Shown: one piece after another, positions 12,854 to 24,620 of the stretch
Numbering within the stretch: position 1 is the first letter of the stretch
Layout: every line of letters begins with the position of its first letter
Assembly (NCBI GenBank): GCA_037903475.1
Contig: JBAJFG010000107.1
Location: forward strand, 434,001-498,000
Direction of reading: 5' to 3'
DNA length: 64,000 nt
Source: Ancylostoma caninum
Taxonomy: Eukaryota; Nematoda; Chromadorea; Rhabditida; Ancylostomatidae
Translations under genes and position numbers: made by a program
The notes under the pieces: model-generated
Seen by the model: the letters and a program-made list of their open reading frames with translations, nothing else
What the model was told of the DNA's origin: nothing
Database searches by the model: none

Positions 12854-14469
12854 CTGCAAAAGGTGGGTACACTCGTCAGAATTAAATAGCGTAGCCATAT
12901 GACGTGCGTTTTCTCAGCTCCGGCGAACCTTCTCAAATGAGATATGCTATTTTGTTTCTATACTTGGACCTACTAGAGTTGTACTACGTAACTAAATGAG
13001 CAGCTAATTATGAAAAATAGGAACGTATTATATTAATTCGATTGTGTGGGTAGGCTTGCAGACAGGAACAAAATCAGATTTGGTTCGTAGCACTGCGGGT
13101 CTTAGCAGTTGCAAGATACGCACACATTGAGAATACATAGAGAGAGACACTAATCAGAGTGCAGCCTGTATATCCAGAAAGGAAAGGATGACGAGGAGTG
13201 GGAAGAGCGAGAATATGAAGATTCAGAAAAAACCCTGATATTTAAGCAAATAATCAGCATTCTTTTTTTTTTCAGAAAAAAATTACAAATGAATAGCGTT
13301 TCCACCGATACAAAATATCACCTATAAAAATTTTCTTCCACCAAGAGGTTTCACCCATAGGTGTTTATAAAATTACCTATTAATATGGACTAGACATGAG
13401 TTCGTCATATTTCCTTGCCACAGGCTGTTGTGGAGCTCAGGAATTCCGAATGCTTGATGAGTAATTTCATCTAAACCTACAACAATTTCATCTACACGTG
13501 TGGTGAATTTCATCTACAAATGTGAGCGCGCTGGCCCACGGAGTCATCAAATTACAGCCGACTTAGCAACTTCGAAAAAAAAAACGTAAAATTCACTGAT
13601 GTGGTAGTCGCCATGTTCTCTGACTCCTAACCTGGGTATTTTTAAGCATTCTTTCCAAGGACTTGAGGAAAAAGACGTTTTAGTAGAAATGCTAGGCCAA
13701 AATTAAAATCCCACCTAAAACCTAGTGAAAGCAGAACCATACTAGGAAGAAAATTCACGGAATTCTTCGTAACCTAGAGGCAATACTCTATGGCACTTAG
13801 CCGCATTTAAAAATGGGCAGAGATTTCTGGGTAACCAAATATACTAGATTTACCCTATCCTAAATTCCTAAACGTGATTTTCCCTAGCGGAACTCTTTAG
13901 TCCTAAATGTTGTTTCAAACATATATTATCATTTTAATTCTGGTTCAGAAAGATTTAGGAAAGGTAGGTGGGATCAAGATCCTGACGTAAGATTCATGAA
14001 TGTTCTCGGGTAAGTTGCAGTAATGGGTGCAAAATTCATAAGAACAAAAGAACCTATCCCAGTTTCAATAAAAAAATCCCATCCAATCTGAGTGACGGGA
14101 AGGCTCTGAACTTCCCCGGCAGCGTATATAAATTTTGGCACTGAATTTTCACTGCTGTTACGAGAGGTATAAAAATACTGGAAGAATTCGTGCATTCATA
14201 GCTTAACGCCTCTTGTTTTCCATGTCATTCATTTCTACGTTCTTATTTTTTCACCTAGTAGAGCCAAAGAGAGAAAAGCTGGTGGCATAGAGAGTCCATA
14301 TGATCTGCTTTTTTGATTCATAAGTCCCGCTGAAGAAGGTTAGCTCTTCCTGATTGGCCAGATGGATTAGCCAACTGCTAAAATCATTGGGGTAATTCGA
14401 GCGTTGAGTCTCTTTAACGGAACATCTCTGTATGGAATTGTTAGTCGATCGCTTTACCGGGGTCATTTC
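12854..14469. other. Spacer or introns upstream of the 12.7-kb exon
   Basis: Any upstream exons of the minus-strand gene must start here. A frame at 13974-14195 is possible but has no clear splice sites. Confidence 0.35.
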
Positions 14470-15110
14470 GCGTTGATCTTTGCTTGTTGCTGGCGCTGCA
14501 CCGCTTCTGCAGCAAACTCAGCGTCATTCCGTAGGTGTGTCTGACGTCGTTCACTGGCACTCGGTCGCAGCGTGCGAGAGAGGGATTGATTCAAGCGCGT
14601 ATCGCCGCCTCGGGAAGAGTTCCGGGGTGAAGTGCGCTATGAGAACACGAACGAACGGGGGCGAGATAGTGCACGGAGGTGGAGAGAGCGCTAGAGAAGC
14701 AGATAGAATTTTTCCGTACCGGAAACGTTCCCAACTCACCCGTACATGTCCTCGTGAAGCGCGGATGATGGCAGTAGATCAACTGATAGCAGCAGTAAGT
14801 GGAGTTAATCGATGCAACCCACCCAATTCATGAACAATGACGACGAGCGGCCGGCAGGTTTATGTCGGCTGGAGGGCACAGACGTCGCCGGCGGCCGGCA
14901 GAGAGCGAGCCGCGTCGCGTGACGACGTCGCCGAGCGTCGCCGAGGGAGTGTGGCCGCCGACGACGCCCAGAGCCGCGCCGCCCGCGAGAGTGTGCAAGG
15001 AGCGGAGGGGGCCAGTGACGGACACACCGAGATTCATATGTGGAATCGGGCAGCGCGGACGAGGCGGCGGCGGCGGCTGCGAGGAGGGCCAATTGGTACC
15101 TCCGAATTAG
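14470..15110. promoter_or_regulatory. GC-rich island 6
   Basis: CpG-dense, with CGCCGAGCGTCGCCGAG and CGG-triplet runs. It contains the candidate first exon at 14765. A plus-strand frame from 14837 stays open through the island, but such frames are expected in GC-rich repeats. Confidence 0.4.
14765..14794 (+). CDS. Candidate alternative first exon (MMAVDQLIAA)
   Basis: Two ATGs in tandem start ten codons ending directly at a full GTAAGT donor, phase 0, on the plus strand inside the 14.5-15.1 kb GC-rich island. Very short, so chance is possible. Confidence 0.3.
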
Positions 15111-15119
15111 ACGAGGGTA

Positions 15120-17608
15120 AACAGATACTAGCCACGAGGCGCGCGCGCTTCCACAAAGTCAGGGATTTTCTGGATGTACCGTATTTGGCAATGCACCACT
15201 CCAAAAGATTTAAAAACCGAAAAAGGTCAGAAATCGTATAGAAATCTCTTTCTGTATGGTCTTTATAGGACCTATAGCATGAATTCTCATGGGTTTTGAG
15301 GAGAAAAAAAACAAAAAGAGTTCAATGCAGCGATTCTTGAAGGGATAACCAAGCCAAACCAGGTTAGGAAATCAACTTCCACATCCTGCGTCTCCTTACA
15401 TTACCTAGACTAAAGGGTGACCAATGGCCAATCATGATGGGTTTGCATGGTTAAAGCTACATGGATCCTATCCCAGAGCTTCATAGAAACTTTTTGATGA
15501 TCTTCCTCGCTTTAACAAGGAGGTGCAAACGGCATTCGCCTTTGGAACAGCTGTCTGCTTGTCCCGATCCGTATTTTGAACTTTTTTTTTCAAATTTTCA
15601 ATTCAGTGCCTCTTCTTCCTGAAGTTACTATTATATGATCTCTTACTACCCTTCAGCTACTAACCTCACGTATTAACCTATTAACCTATTAGTCTTCTGG
15701 TACGCTTTTAGAGTAGTAAATAGATGAATAAGTAACCACGAAAGGAGAAAAGTTACTGATTGTCCGAAAACACCCCCAGATTAGGAAACTTCAAGGCACC
15801 TTACCTGTGAGTACATCTAACTTCTCTAGTTTTGTCAATACTGGAACGGATTAAAATCCAGGAAAAAATATTAGTCAGCAAAATCATCTGGAGGCCCCTA
15901 GCTAACAAAACCTCGGAAGTCCCTGCTTTTCCCACCAATTTTAGATAATCACTAGGATGGCTTCCTTAAGAAAACGCTCCCCTCCCCCTCCCCCGCCGTC
16001 ACTTCAATAGTAAGTCAGTGAGTCAAACATAACGACGCAGACGGAAACTGGATCACTTCAGAGTAGCCCAGCACAAAATCCAGATACTCCGATAATCTCC
16101 ACAATTTCGATACTCATAGATATCCATCATAGCATTCTACCGATTCGACTTGGAAAGGTCTAGAAACAGGTTGCATGAAGTTCAGGGGGAAGACGTCGCA
16201 GTGGCCCACTCTTTCAAATTTGGATTCGGCTGAATTATTTGATTAATTGAATTGTTTCCAGAATATTCTGGATGTGGAAAATCTTGTCCATTCAAGGGCG
16301 ACTTAACACGATCAAAGGGTGCTTAATTTGGGACTAGTGATCCCCATTTGAGAAACTTTTATCTTACAAGGAAGGAAGAAGAACCGCTTCAACGTCTCCC
16401 TACATTACAACCGCTTTGAGCTCTCCTACACTTAACATCCTAAAAGTACAAGAGAGTCAAGGGTCTGTGAAGGTTTAATTACCCAGTTTGGGAGCTGATA
16501 AACCTCAAGTCACCAACGATGGCTAGGAATTAGGGAACAGACCGATAACACAGCATATCCCGCCGGGAAAAAATCAAATTACAGAAATTTCACTGTCCTT
16601 ACATTTACTGTTGTTTTCTGGATTTATATAAATAGCCTTTCCTCATTACTGGTGGAGCACAGTGGTAAGAAATGAATGAGAATTAGATACACTGTTTTCA
16701 TTTTTCTATTACTCCATACTTTTTCATGCTGTCGATTTATTTGTGGGAGAAATAGTCGAACAAAACAGCTGCCGTACGCTGCCATATAGGTATTATTTCC
16801 CATAATTTCGTAGTTCTCATCCATGAAGTTCTTTTAACGCACTCTGAGTGCACATATGTACATATGTACAACAAATTAATAATAGATAAACTGAAACCCA
16901 TACCCCCTAGGATGCTTCCAAGAACCCAACTCCACCCCAAGATCAAAAGACCACATCGATGATACGCAAATTAGCGCTCCACCCGTGCGAATCGGTTAGA
17001 AATCACACGAAATTGATTGATAGCCTATCAGCAGCAGCGCAGCGAACGTCCAGCTAACAACGACGGCACGGGGACAATCCGGAGGAGACCAAAGAACGTG
17101 GATGTTTCGTCAGCAGAGCGTCAGTACATCCAGTGCTGCTTGTCATTTGATAGTCTAAAATGCCAAAACGCGTTTGATACGCGACCAGTTGTGATGGCAG
17201 GTGTCGATAAATGAGTGAATCATTCGAAGCGATGAAAGAAAAGAGAGAATTTTCAGTAAATTTCACTTCAAATCTGATAGTTCTCATAAATTGATGCTTT
17301 TACAATTTTAAGATCTGCTGTCATTTAATTCTAAATAACGTTAACAAAAAAGCGCACCATTTTACCATTTTGGTGTATTGAATAACCAACCATGACAAAA
17401 ATATAGATTCTTTACCGAAATCCAGCCCTCGTAGCCAATATATTTAGCCATGGTGTTGAAAAAAATCAGAGGATATATGAATAGCCGCTCCCAGAGGTAT
17501 TTATCCACTACAATCCAGAAAAAAAAAATCATGTTTTCGTTCCTTGACGCACATGGAGGTGTACTGGAGAAGGCGGCCACTGTCAAGTGGAAATCAACAG
17601 GGCAACAG
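15120..17608. other. Non-coding stretch
   Basis: Short TAACCTAT tandem at 15675-15692. A plus-strand frame ending 17214 (RRRPKNVDVSSAERQ) is faintly coding-like. Otherwise nothing. Confidence 0.4.
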
Positions 17609-17895
17609 CAGTGACGGACGAGAAGAGGGAGCCCTCCCCCCGAGAATCGGTCGCCAATTTTTTGAAACCACTTTACAATACAAATAAAAATCTTGTACTG
17701 GTTTAGTTTCGACTGCTTATTTTTATTACTATTTTTCAAACGTTTTTATTAATTACGTATTATTGTAGTTAATATTTTTATTATTTTGTTTTCATTTGGG
17801 TCCCCAAACCGGCGAAGGCCCCACTTTTTCCCCTTCCCGCGCACCCCCCCCTCCTCCCCCCCCCCTCTGCCGCCCACTTTTTACGTCCGTCACTG
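17609..17895. mobile_element. CAGTGACGG-ended small transposon, copy A
   Basis: About 287 bp with inverted ends CAGTGACGGACG / CGTCCGTCACTG and AACAG directly repeated outside both ends. An inner C-rich block precedes the right end. CAGTGGCGGA-type ends are common in hAT-like elements, but the duplication here is 5 bp (or 8 with overlap), so the class is open. Non-coding. Confidence 0.6.
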
Positions 17896-17900
17896 AACAG

Positions 17901-20900
17901 CAGTTATACGTTATACAGTGTGGTTATACGTGAAAGGTTTCTACTGGGTAGCAGAACATCCAAACCACCCTAAAATATTCTTTAAAAAAGGGGCTCATTA
18001 GAAAGGATACTACTGGATACGGGCTGGAACACTATAAGAAAGGGCAACACAGACCCGTGGGTATAATTACCCACCGACAGCTGGGCATAGACAACGTCAC
18101 GCATGGATAAACGTCTCGATGTGGCCAGGCAGGGGTAAATTCGGGTACATGAACACGTTTACCAGCGGTAACCCCAATGATACGCACGGTTCCAGGTTCC
18201 CTAGATTAATCCGCTCGAATCCATTGGCTGCAAGCATGATTGAGATCAGCCGGGTAAATGTACTAACTCCCCAAATTTATCCCAACATTAATACGTGTAT
18301 CTGAAGGCTTACCTGGGTGACCGCAATGATGCATTCAGGTCTCGGTCTCCTATAACTTTTCTTTTTACTCCTAAATAACTAACAGTAATTGGTAAATAGA
18401 AGTACGGTTATTAGTCGCAGTAACTAACGGTAGGTAATTAGTGGAACAGAACAGAACGTAGAAAATTGAGGCACTACCCATAAACAATTTTAGTTAAGAA
18501 CTGCGAACTCACGTCCTCCGAATACCCTCTGCCTTGTTGTTAATGATTAAGGCTAATTTTAGCCGTCTAAGCTACAACCCAGGCACTCTTACAAAGTTCT
18601 CGTTTTGCCCTATATGTTGTTTATGACTAAGTTCTATAGCACTTTCCTTACATAGAGCTATGTACAACTCCTACTACATTTTGAGCACATGGATATAGCC
18701 GACACGTGTCACAGAGGCAAATATGGATATAAAAAGGTTTCTCTGGAGTAAACAACGAGCTGTTCTGGAGTTGGCATTTATAATTTCGCTGGAATGAGGC
18801 CTGTTTTTACTTCTTCACAGGAACTCGTTGGCACGATGCCAAAGCAGCTGGATTCATGTCTTGCCATATGCAGCAGCGCGCAGCAAGCCTAATGAAATAA
18901 TGGTGCACCTTCAGGAGCTTGGGAAAATGCATGCAAGGAAATGTCATGGAATCTGCATCAAAAAGAGGAGAAACAACCTGAAATCAGGTGAATTTTGAGG
19001 GGATATATACCCTGTGGCGAGCAGAGGTCTAAATATCCGTATTGACGGGGGAAAATGAAGAAATGTGGTGAAAAATTCGTAGCCGATGTCTGGCAAATGT
19101 CATCATTCTGACCTCGAAATTGGGTTAACCATGGAAAACGAGATAAATATGGCGATGATTGGGTCTATCGCTTAAAGGAAATTCAGTGCCTATCGCAACT
19201 ATGAAAGAAGAAGGGGGAGGGGGAAATAATGGGGACAGAATTTCTCCAGAAATGGGTAAAAAATTAAAATGTGAAGTGAATGGGGTAAAACTATATTGCA
19301 AACCTATTTTTGTTACTATACCAAATCTAATTATTTATTTCCGCGTTTCAGTGCAATCAAAATTACTTTTTACAGTTTTTTTACAACTACTTTTTGTTAA
19401 CCTATGCATTGGAGTACTTATGCATTGTAAATTTCTGCAAAACTAGGCAACTTTAAAAGTCTTCCCATTTATAACACCTCCAGCTGACCAACGATCTTCC
19501 ATACTTTTCCACAAAATTTCGTGCCACTACTACATGTGCATACTTACATACATCCCATGTGCTGTTACGCTTGCCCTCTCGTAAGAGAAGAAAACCCGGC
19601 CAACATGTTTCTCAAAAATATTAGTCAGCCCAAGGAGACAGTGCTCCATGGTCCGTTTGTTATCCACTATAATTCTCGATGTTTGGTTTTTACGCGCATG
19701 GGCGTCTGATCCTACGTGGCGATAACATCCTGAGAACAATAGTAATGAAGTGGAATAGCGAGCGCCTCCCAGAGCAGGGTCATTTGGTCAAATCTGCGAT
19801 GAAAATGGGGCATTGCCTGAGCATTTGTGGCTAGATATTTAGGGATACCCCAAAAAATTGCGTTTGTTCCAGCAAAAGTTACAGCACAGTTGCTCTGCAA
19901 ACCAGGAATGGGTAACGTTTCTCAATCAGGATCAGGTAAGATTTATCCGAAATGCTTTGGTTGGCAAGCGCACCACACCGAATGGAGGAAAGGTTCGGAA
20001 AAGGTAATGGAACGAACCAAATTTTACCGGTAAATGTTCTTTTTTTAAATACAAGTCGCTCTCATACTTACTAGTTATTATATAGAGCAAGGTTAAAACT
20101 TGTATAGTATTTCAAGTCCAGGAAAGTGAAGGACCTATTACAAAATAATATGCCTATTAAAAACCTGCAATTTACTTTCAAGATCGGCATGAACTCATCT
20201 TCCCAGTAGCTCCTCCTCCCCATCCCCACACCCTTCTCCCAGTGCTTCGGTTCCAAAAGCTGAGAAAACGGCAGGAATAATGTAAATATAGCCCGTTTCA
20301 AGAACGACGATAGTTGGGTATTTGTGCTCATAATCTGCATTTCCCACTTGTCTCTCCGCACACAACACTATTTCTCGCGTTCTCTCTTCCTATAATATCT
20401 CCACAACTATGTACCCCGGTAAAAACCACTATACTCGTTTTTTTGGGCAGCAAAAATACAAAATTCAAGCAAAAAACAGTGAAACTCCAGGATGAGACCT
20501 ATTTCTTCCATCAAAATCTCTTTTAGGCCTGGAAAGCTTCTTCGAGAAATCCAGTGAAATCCAAGCGAATACATCTGCCCCAAAAAGGTGCAGAGTCTGT
20601 AGCAATGAATGCGTTGAATGTCCCGTAGAAAACACGCATATGTCGCTCGCTCACAGCTGGTCGTTGATATGTAAGGCACTGATCTTCGGAGTGTTTTGCA
20701 GCGAGAGAGCGCTCTTCTATGAGGGGCGAATGTGCATGAAGCTCCACTGGAAAAACATGACCAGACGCCATTTGGCAATATGGAATTGGGTGTGCATGAA
20801 GATGCACAGAGATAAGGGTTAGGAGACCGGCGTGGCTACTTTCCTCAAGTCAGGAGGGTTTTATCCAGGATCCCTATATTTAAAGGTAGCGAAGAATGCT

Positions 20901-22029
20901 AAAATTTCGAAGAAAAATTTGCAGGTAGTTCACCCTCTAATGTGGAAACCTCGGGGTACTTTCATCACATTTTTCCGAGCGAGTGAAAGTTCGTAGAGGA
21001 CGAACATAGCCAACCATAAGCGGAAAAAGGGGTGGCTATTAATGGAAGAGTGGTTCTCTGCGAATTTCCTCGAGCTTAGATACCTCAATAGTGTGAGTAT
21101 AGTTTTGTTTATTTGAAACAAAATGCTCTCAAAAAAAAACAGACACAGGTGCTTGCACTTTTTAGAAATGTTAGGGTCTAATGATGATTAGCCTAAAATT
21201 TTCTGGACATCAATGAATCCTTATCCCTACCACTAAAAATTATACAAAACTATGAAAATGCGTATGTTACTTAAGTACTTTCTCAGAAATAAGTTCTCGT
21301 ATTTATCACGGGGACCGCTCCAGAAAATAAATTTCCTTGTTCAGCACTGGCTTTATATGTAGAGTTCCGGAACGTCCAAAAGCAAGGATCAGAAGACGTC
21401 GGTAGTCCAAGCGCAGAGCTTATATGCGAACGAAACGATATTTTACGGTTACATAGTTCTCGTGAAAATTCCGGATTTTCCATGGAATCTTTGGTGTCCT
21501 GGATTTTTTACAATGAGGAAAGAAATTTAAAGTTTTCTTCAATTTTATTTCTTTACAGCCATATGTATAATATTTACAGATTTCTTCAGAATACATATCT
21601 AATTATCACTTGACTTCCCTAACAATTTTGGGCCCAAATTTATTCAAAATTTCTAAAGATCTCCTAATTTAACGATTCTTTTTCATTTGAGTGGATCTCT
21701 ACTAAAATAAACAAAAGTTCGCCTAACCAGCTGAACCTATGCAGAACAAAAAGAAAGCCAACCACTTGGCTTTTCCAGAAAGAAAAAAAATGCGGCCAGA
21801 ACATGTACTGATGGAAGCATGTGTGTTCCCAAAACAGCTACGGTACCACAGCCGTTTCTCATAACTGATTCAACAGCCTCTTTCCCGGCACCTTAGTAAC
21901 CTTTAGAGCAAGGACATCAACGCTGTTTCGCTGTGTTTTCGCCGAAGTACAAACGAGTCCCCGTGTAGCACTTTGTATTTGTGCACATCTAGGATTTTCC
22001 GAGTAAGAATGAATTGCTTGGAATTTAAC
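17901..22029. other. Non-coding stretch
   Basis: Decayed repeat at 18138-18350. No exon with two good splice sites found. Confidence 0.4.
18138..18350. repeat. Decayed repeat, second copy
   Basis: Contains ACGTTTACCAGCGGTAACC and later CCTGGGTGACCGCAATGATG, the latter matching 2199-2233 at about 29 of 35 bases. Confidence 0.5.
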
Positions 22030-22160
22030 CATTCAGCGACGCTCGGCGTCACTATAAATCTATGAACGAGTTGCGGGCGTGGACGACTACAGATGTCGGA
22101 GTGGTCATCGCCGGCGAGAGAGTGTGGAAGCGCTGGAGACAGCAGGCGGTTAGACACTGC
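22030..22160. promoter_or_regulatory. Small CpG-rich segment 7
   Basis: CAGCGACGCTCGGCGTCACT followed by CATCGCCGGCGAGAG, 60 bases before the candidate exon at 22221. Confidence 0.35.
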
Positions 22161-22220
22161 TATTATTGTCAACACAACAAGTTACCGCGCTTGTGTCAAC
22201 AAATTTATAAACAAAAACAA

Positions 22221-22256
22221 ATGTTCAGTCGCAAGGAACAACCGGAACCGGTAGGG
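22221..22256 (+). CDS. Candidate alternative first exon (MFSRKEQPEPVG)
   Basis: ATG after an AC-rich leader (AAACAAAAACAA) starts 12 codons ending at a full GTGAGT donor, phase 0. It follows a small CpG-rich segment at 22030-22160, as a promoter would. A larger frame from 22062 is also open. Confidence 0.35.
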
Positions 22257-22702
22257 GTGAGTACTGCAGGGATCCAGAAAGGGTATCTTAACCCTGTGTA
22301 TGACAAAATGTTCAAATGGGTCCACACAAAATGTTGTCTAGTTTTTTCTTCACTGAAACCCAAGAAGAACGCGAGGAACCCATGCTTTATGATACAATCC
22401 TGAAAAAAAAAACTCCACATTTATATATGAACAACTTGTTTTCGACCCTCAGTTTTCCCTATCCCTATTGCGAACACTTCTTGTTTGATAAAAATTTGAT
22501 GGAATCATTAACTTGTCGATTAAAAAATTTCTCGATGTCCTGGCTGATGAGGTGCTGTTCCTGGGGGAAACATCTTCATTTCTGCCCCACTGCCGCTCAA
22601 GTTCTCCCGAAGCAAAGGTCCCGAAAATTTTCCGTGGAAAACGAAAACTATAAAAAATTGGCCACTCATCCCACAGAGAGTGTTAGACCTCAACGAAAAC
22701 TG

Positions 22703-22894
22703 GATATATGACGCTGCCAAGTAATTTGTCCTAGTAAAAATGCAAAGTAGAGAATGAATGGCTACAATCCGGACCGTTCGGGGTAGGGAATAGTGAAAAT
22801 GAAATAATGGCATAACTCGAAGGGTTCGGATTGTGCCACTCATTCACTACTTTGCATTTTTACTGATACAAATTAGTTTGCAGCGTCATATATC
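22703..22894. mobile_element. Palindromic MITE, copy 1
   Basis: A 192-bp near-palindrome whose arms begin ATATATGACGCTGCCAA and include CTAGTAAAAATGCAAAGTAG. A related copy lies at 43504-43695. There is no coding capacity. The TA-rich ends suggest insertion at TA. Confidence 0.75.
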
Positions 22895-22899
22895 TTCCA

Positions 22900-24129
22900 G
22901 AGATCCAGAAATTTTTTGGATAGTTCATACATTCGCATTAGGTAGATATTCCTGGGTAATAAGTAGTAGCTCGACATTCAAAACCCCATAAATATACAAA
23001 TCCTCGAAGAAGGGATACAAATCTAAAGAATCCAGGAAAACCTAGCCAACAAGTTTTGTTTGTTTTCTCCCTCATCTATGGCTTTTCTCCTCCTCCCCCA
23101 CTATGCTCTGAGGTATTTTCATGTGTTTATGCATCGAAGTGATGTCAATCAACTTCTTGCGAATGGCAAGCACATTTTAAGCACAAAGTCAATGAGTTTC
23201 TCGAAACAGCAGCTTGTTTTCCACGTTATCGACATTAATAATGATGTTTTCGTGGATATTTCCATGGTAATCTGAATACCTCGAAGAGGTATTTCAGTTT
23301 ACTTTCTCCTAGAATTTGCACATCAGAGCCTAGCGAATGTCAAGGCTTGGATTGATGAAACGTTAGTCATACAAATCAGAGATGGTTAGCGTGTTTGGCT
23401 ACCATTTGGACAATGTAGCGTCAGGAGAGGATACGAAAGTTGGTCCGCTGACCTCGTTAAGCTCGGTTATTCCATCATGAATCCTAGGCCGAGTTAGTAT
23501 TGCCGCTTCTACTTGCCCAAAAACAAGACTTTGGTCCTTAGCAGGTGAAGGTTGACCTAGTATTTTAACGTAAATAACCCTCCATTCTCGTCTCGTTGTG
23601 CGGTGCAAAGCATTCCCCAACTCTCGTGTTAAAGCCTTATTAACCCGGCAAAACAAATGATATGCTCTTGTATATCCATATATTTCGTTAAATAATATGT
23701 AAATATGGAAAAAAATTTGATGTGGAGCAATGACCCTGGGATAGGCGGTGCGAACTAGGTCTGTGATTGGCTAATGTATCCACCTTTCCAATCAGAGTTC
23801 AGCGGCACCACCCCTTCAAAGTAAAATGTTCAACATCAAGGAAAAGTATATAATACATCGTCTAACCTTCAATTTCTTGGATTTCAGCTCTTTATTTGTT
23901 ACCCAGTGGTACTCTGGAAGAACAAGATATAAGGGGTCCTTTTTTTGCTGTCCAGTTCTAAGAGGTTGACGGGTTTCCTAAGTTTCCCTTCTTACTTTTC
24001 TTTCTATGCCAAACCTCTGAAAATCCCGTAGCTAATTAGTAGGGCTCCTACTCATGTTATCAAGGCCATCCTACCGAGCTGAATCACCAACAGCTTATCC
24101 ATTCCTAGATGTGTGCCTAGGAATTCTCG
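22900..24129. other. Non-coding stretch
   Basis: Nothing supported beyond short frames. Confidence 0.4.
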
Positions 24130-24620
24130 ACTCCCATCGATGCTGCAAATATTTTGCGAAACCGCCGTTTGCCCCGCCTGCACTCGGAATGCACTACGCC
24201 ACGCCCACACGGGTTCTACAAAACAGCAACAAAACAGATAGTACGAGTCGCCGGCCGCGCCGAGAGGACACTCCACGTACGTACGTGACGTGTACTTGTG
24301 TTGGCATAGCGCGGCGGCAGCGGCGAGTCGTTGGCGGATTGCCAAGTGCACAAGTCCTCTAGATGGCATTATTCTGGAGAATATCCTTGCTTCACAGCCG
24401 AGGGATCTTTCCCACGAATTACTCCGCGGCTCGTCATTGGCATAGTGACATCATGCGCTGGTGTCACTCGAGGAGTTTGAGTGGAAATGGGCGGCGAGCG
24501 GTCCGCAGAAGAGCAGGTGACAAAGTCATTGGCACGACGTCCGCGGAAGATAAATGCTCGGCCTTGGCAGAGAGGAGCAGGCACGCCCGGCCTTCAAATT
24601 GAGACGAATCGCCGGATTCC
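24130..24620. promoter_or_regulatory. GC-rich island 8
   Basis: CACGCCCACACGG, GCCGGCCGCGCCGAG, a TACGTACGTGACGT block and GCGGCGGCAGCGGCG, ahead of the candidate exon at 24487. Promoter-like. Confidence 0.4.
24487..24516 (+). CDS. Candidate alternative first exon (MGGERSAEEQ)
   Basis: ATG in context GGAAATGG starts ten codons ending at donor GAGCAG/GTGACA, phase 0, in the 24.1-24.6 kb GC-rich island. Phase matches the candidates at 14.8 and 22.2 kb. Confidence 0.3.
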
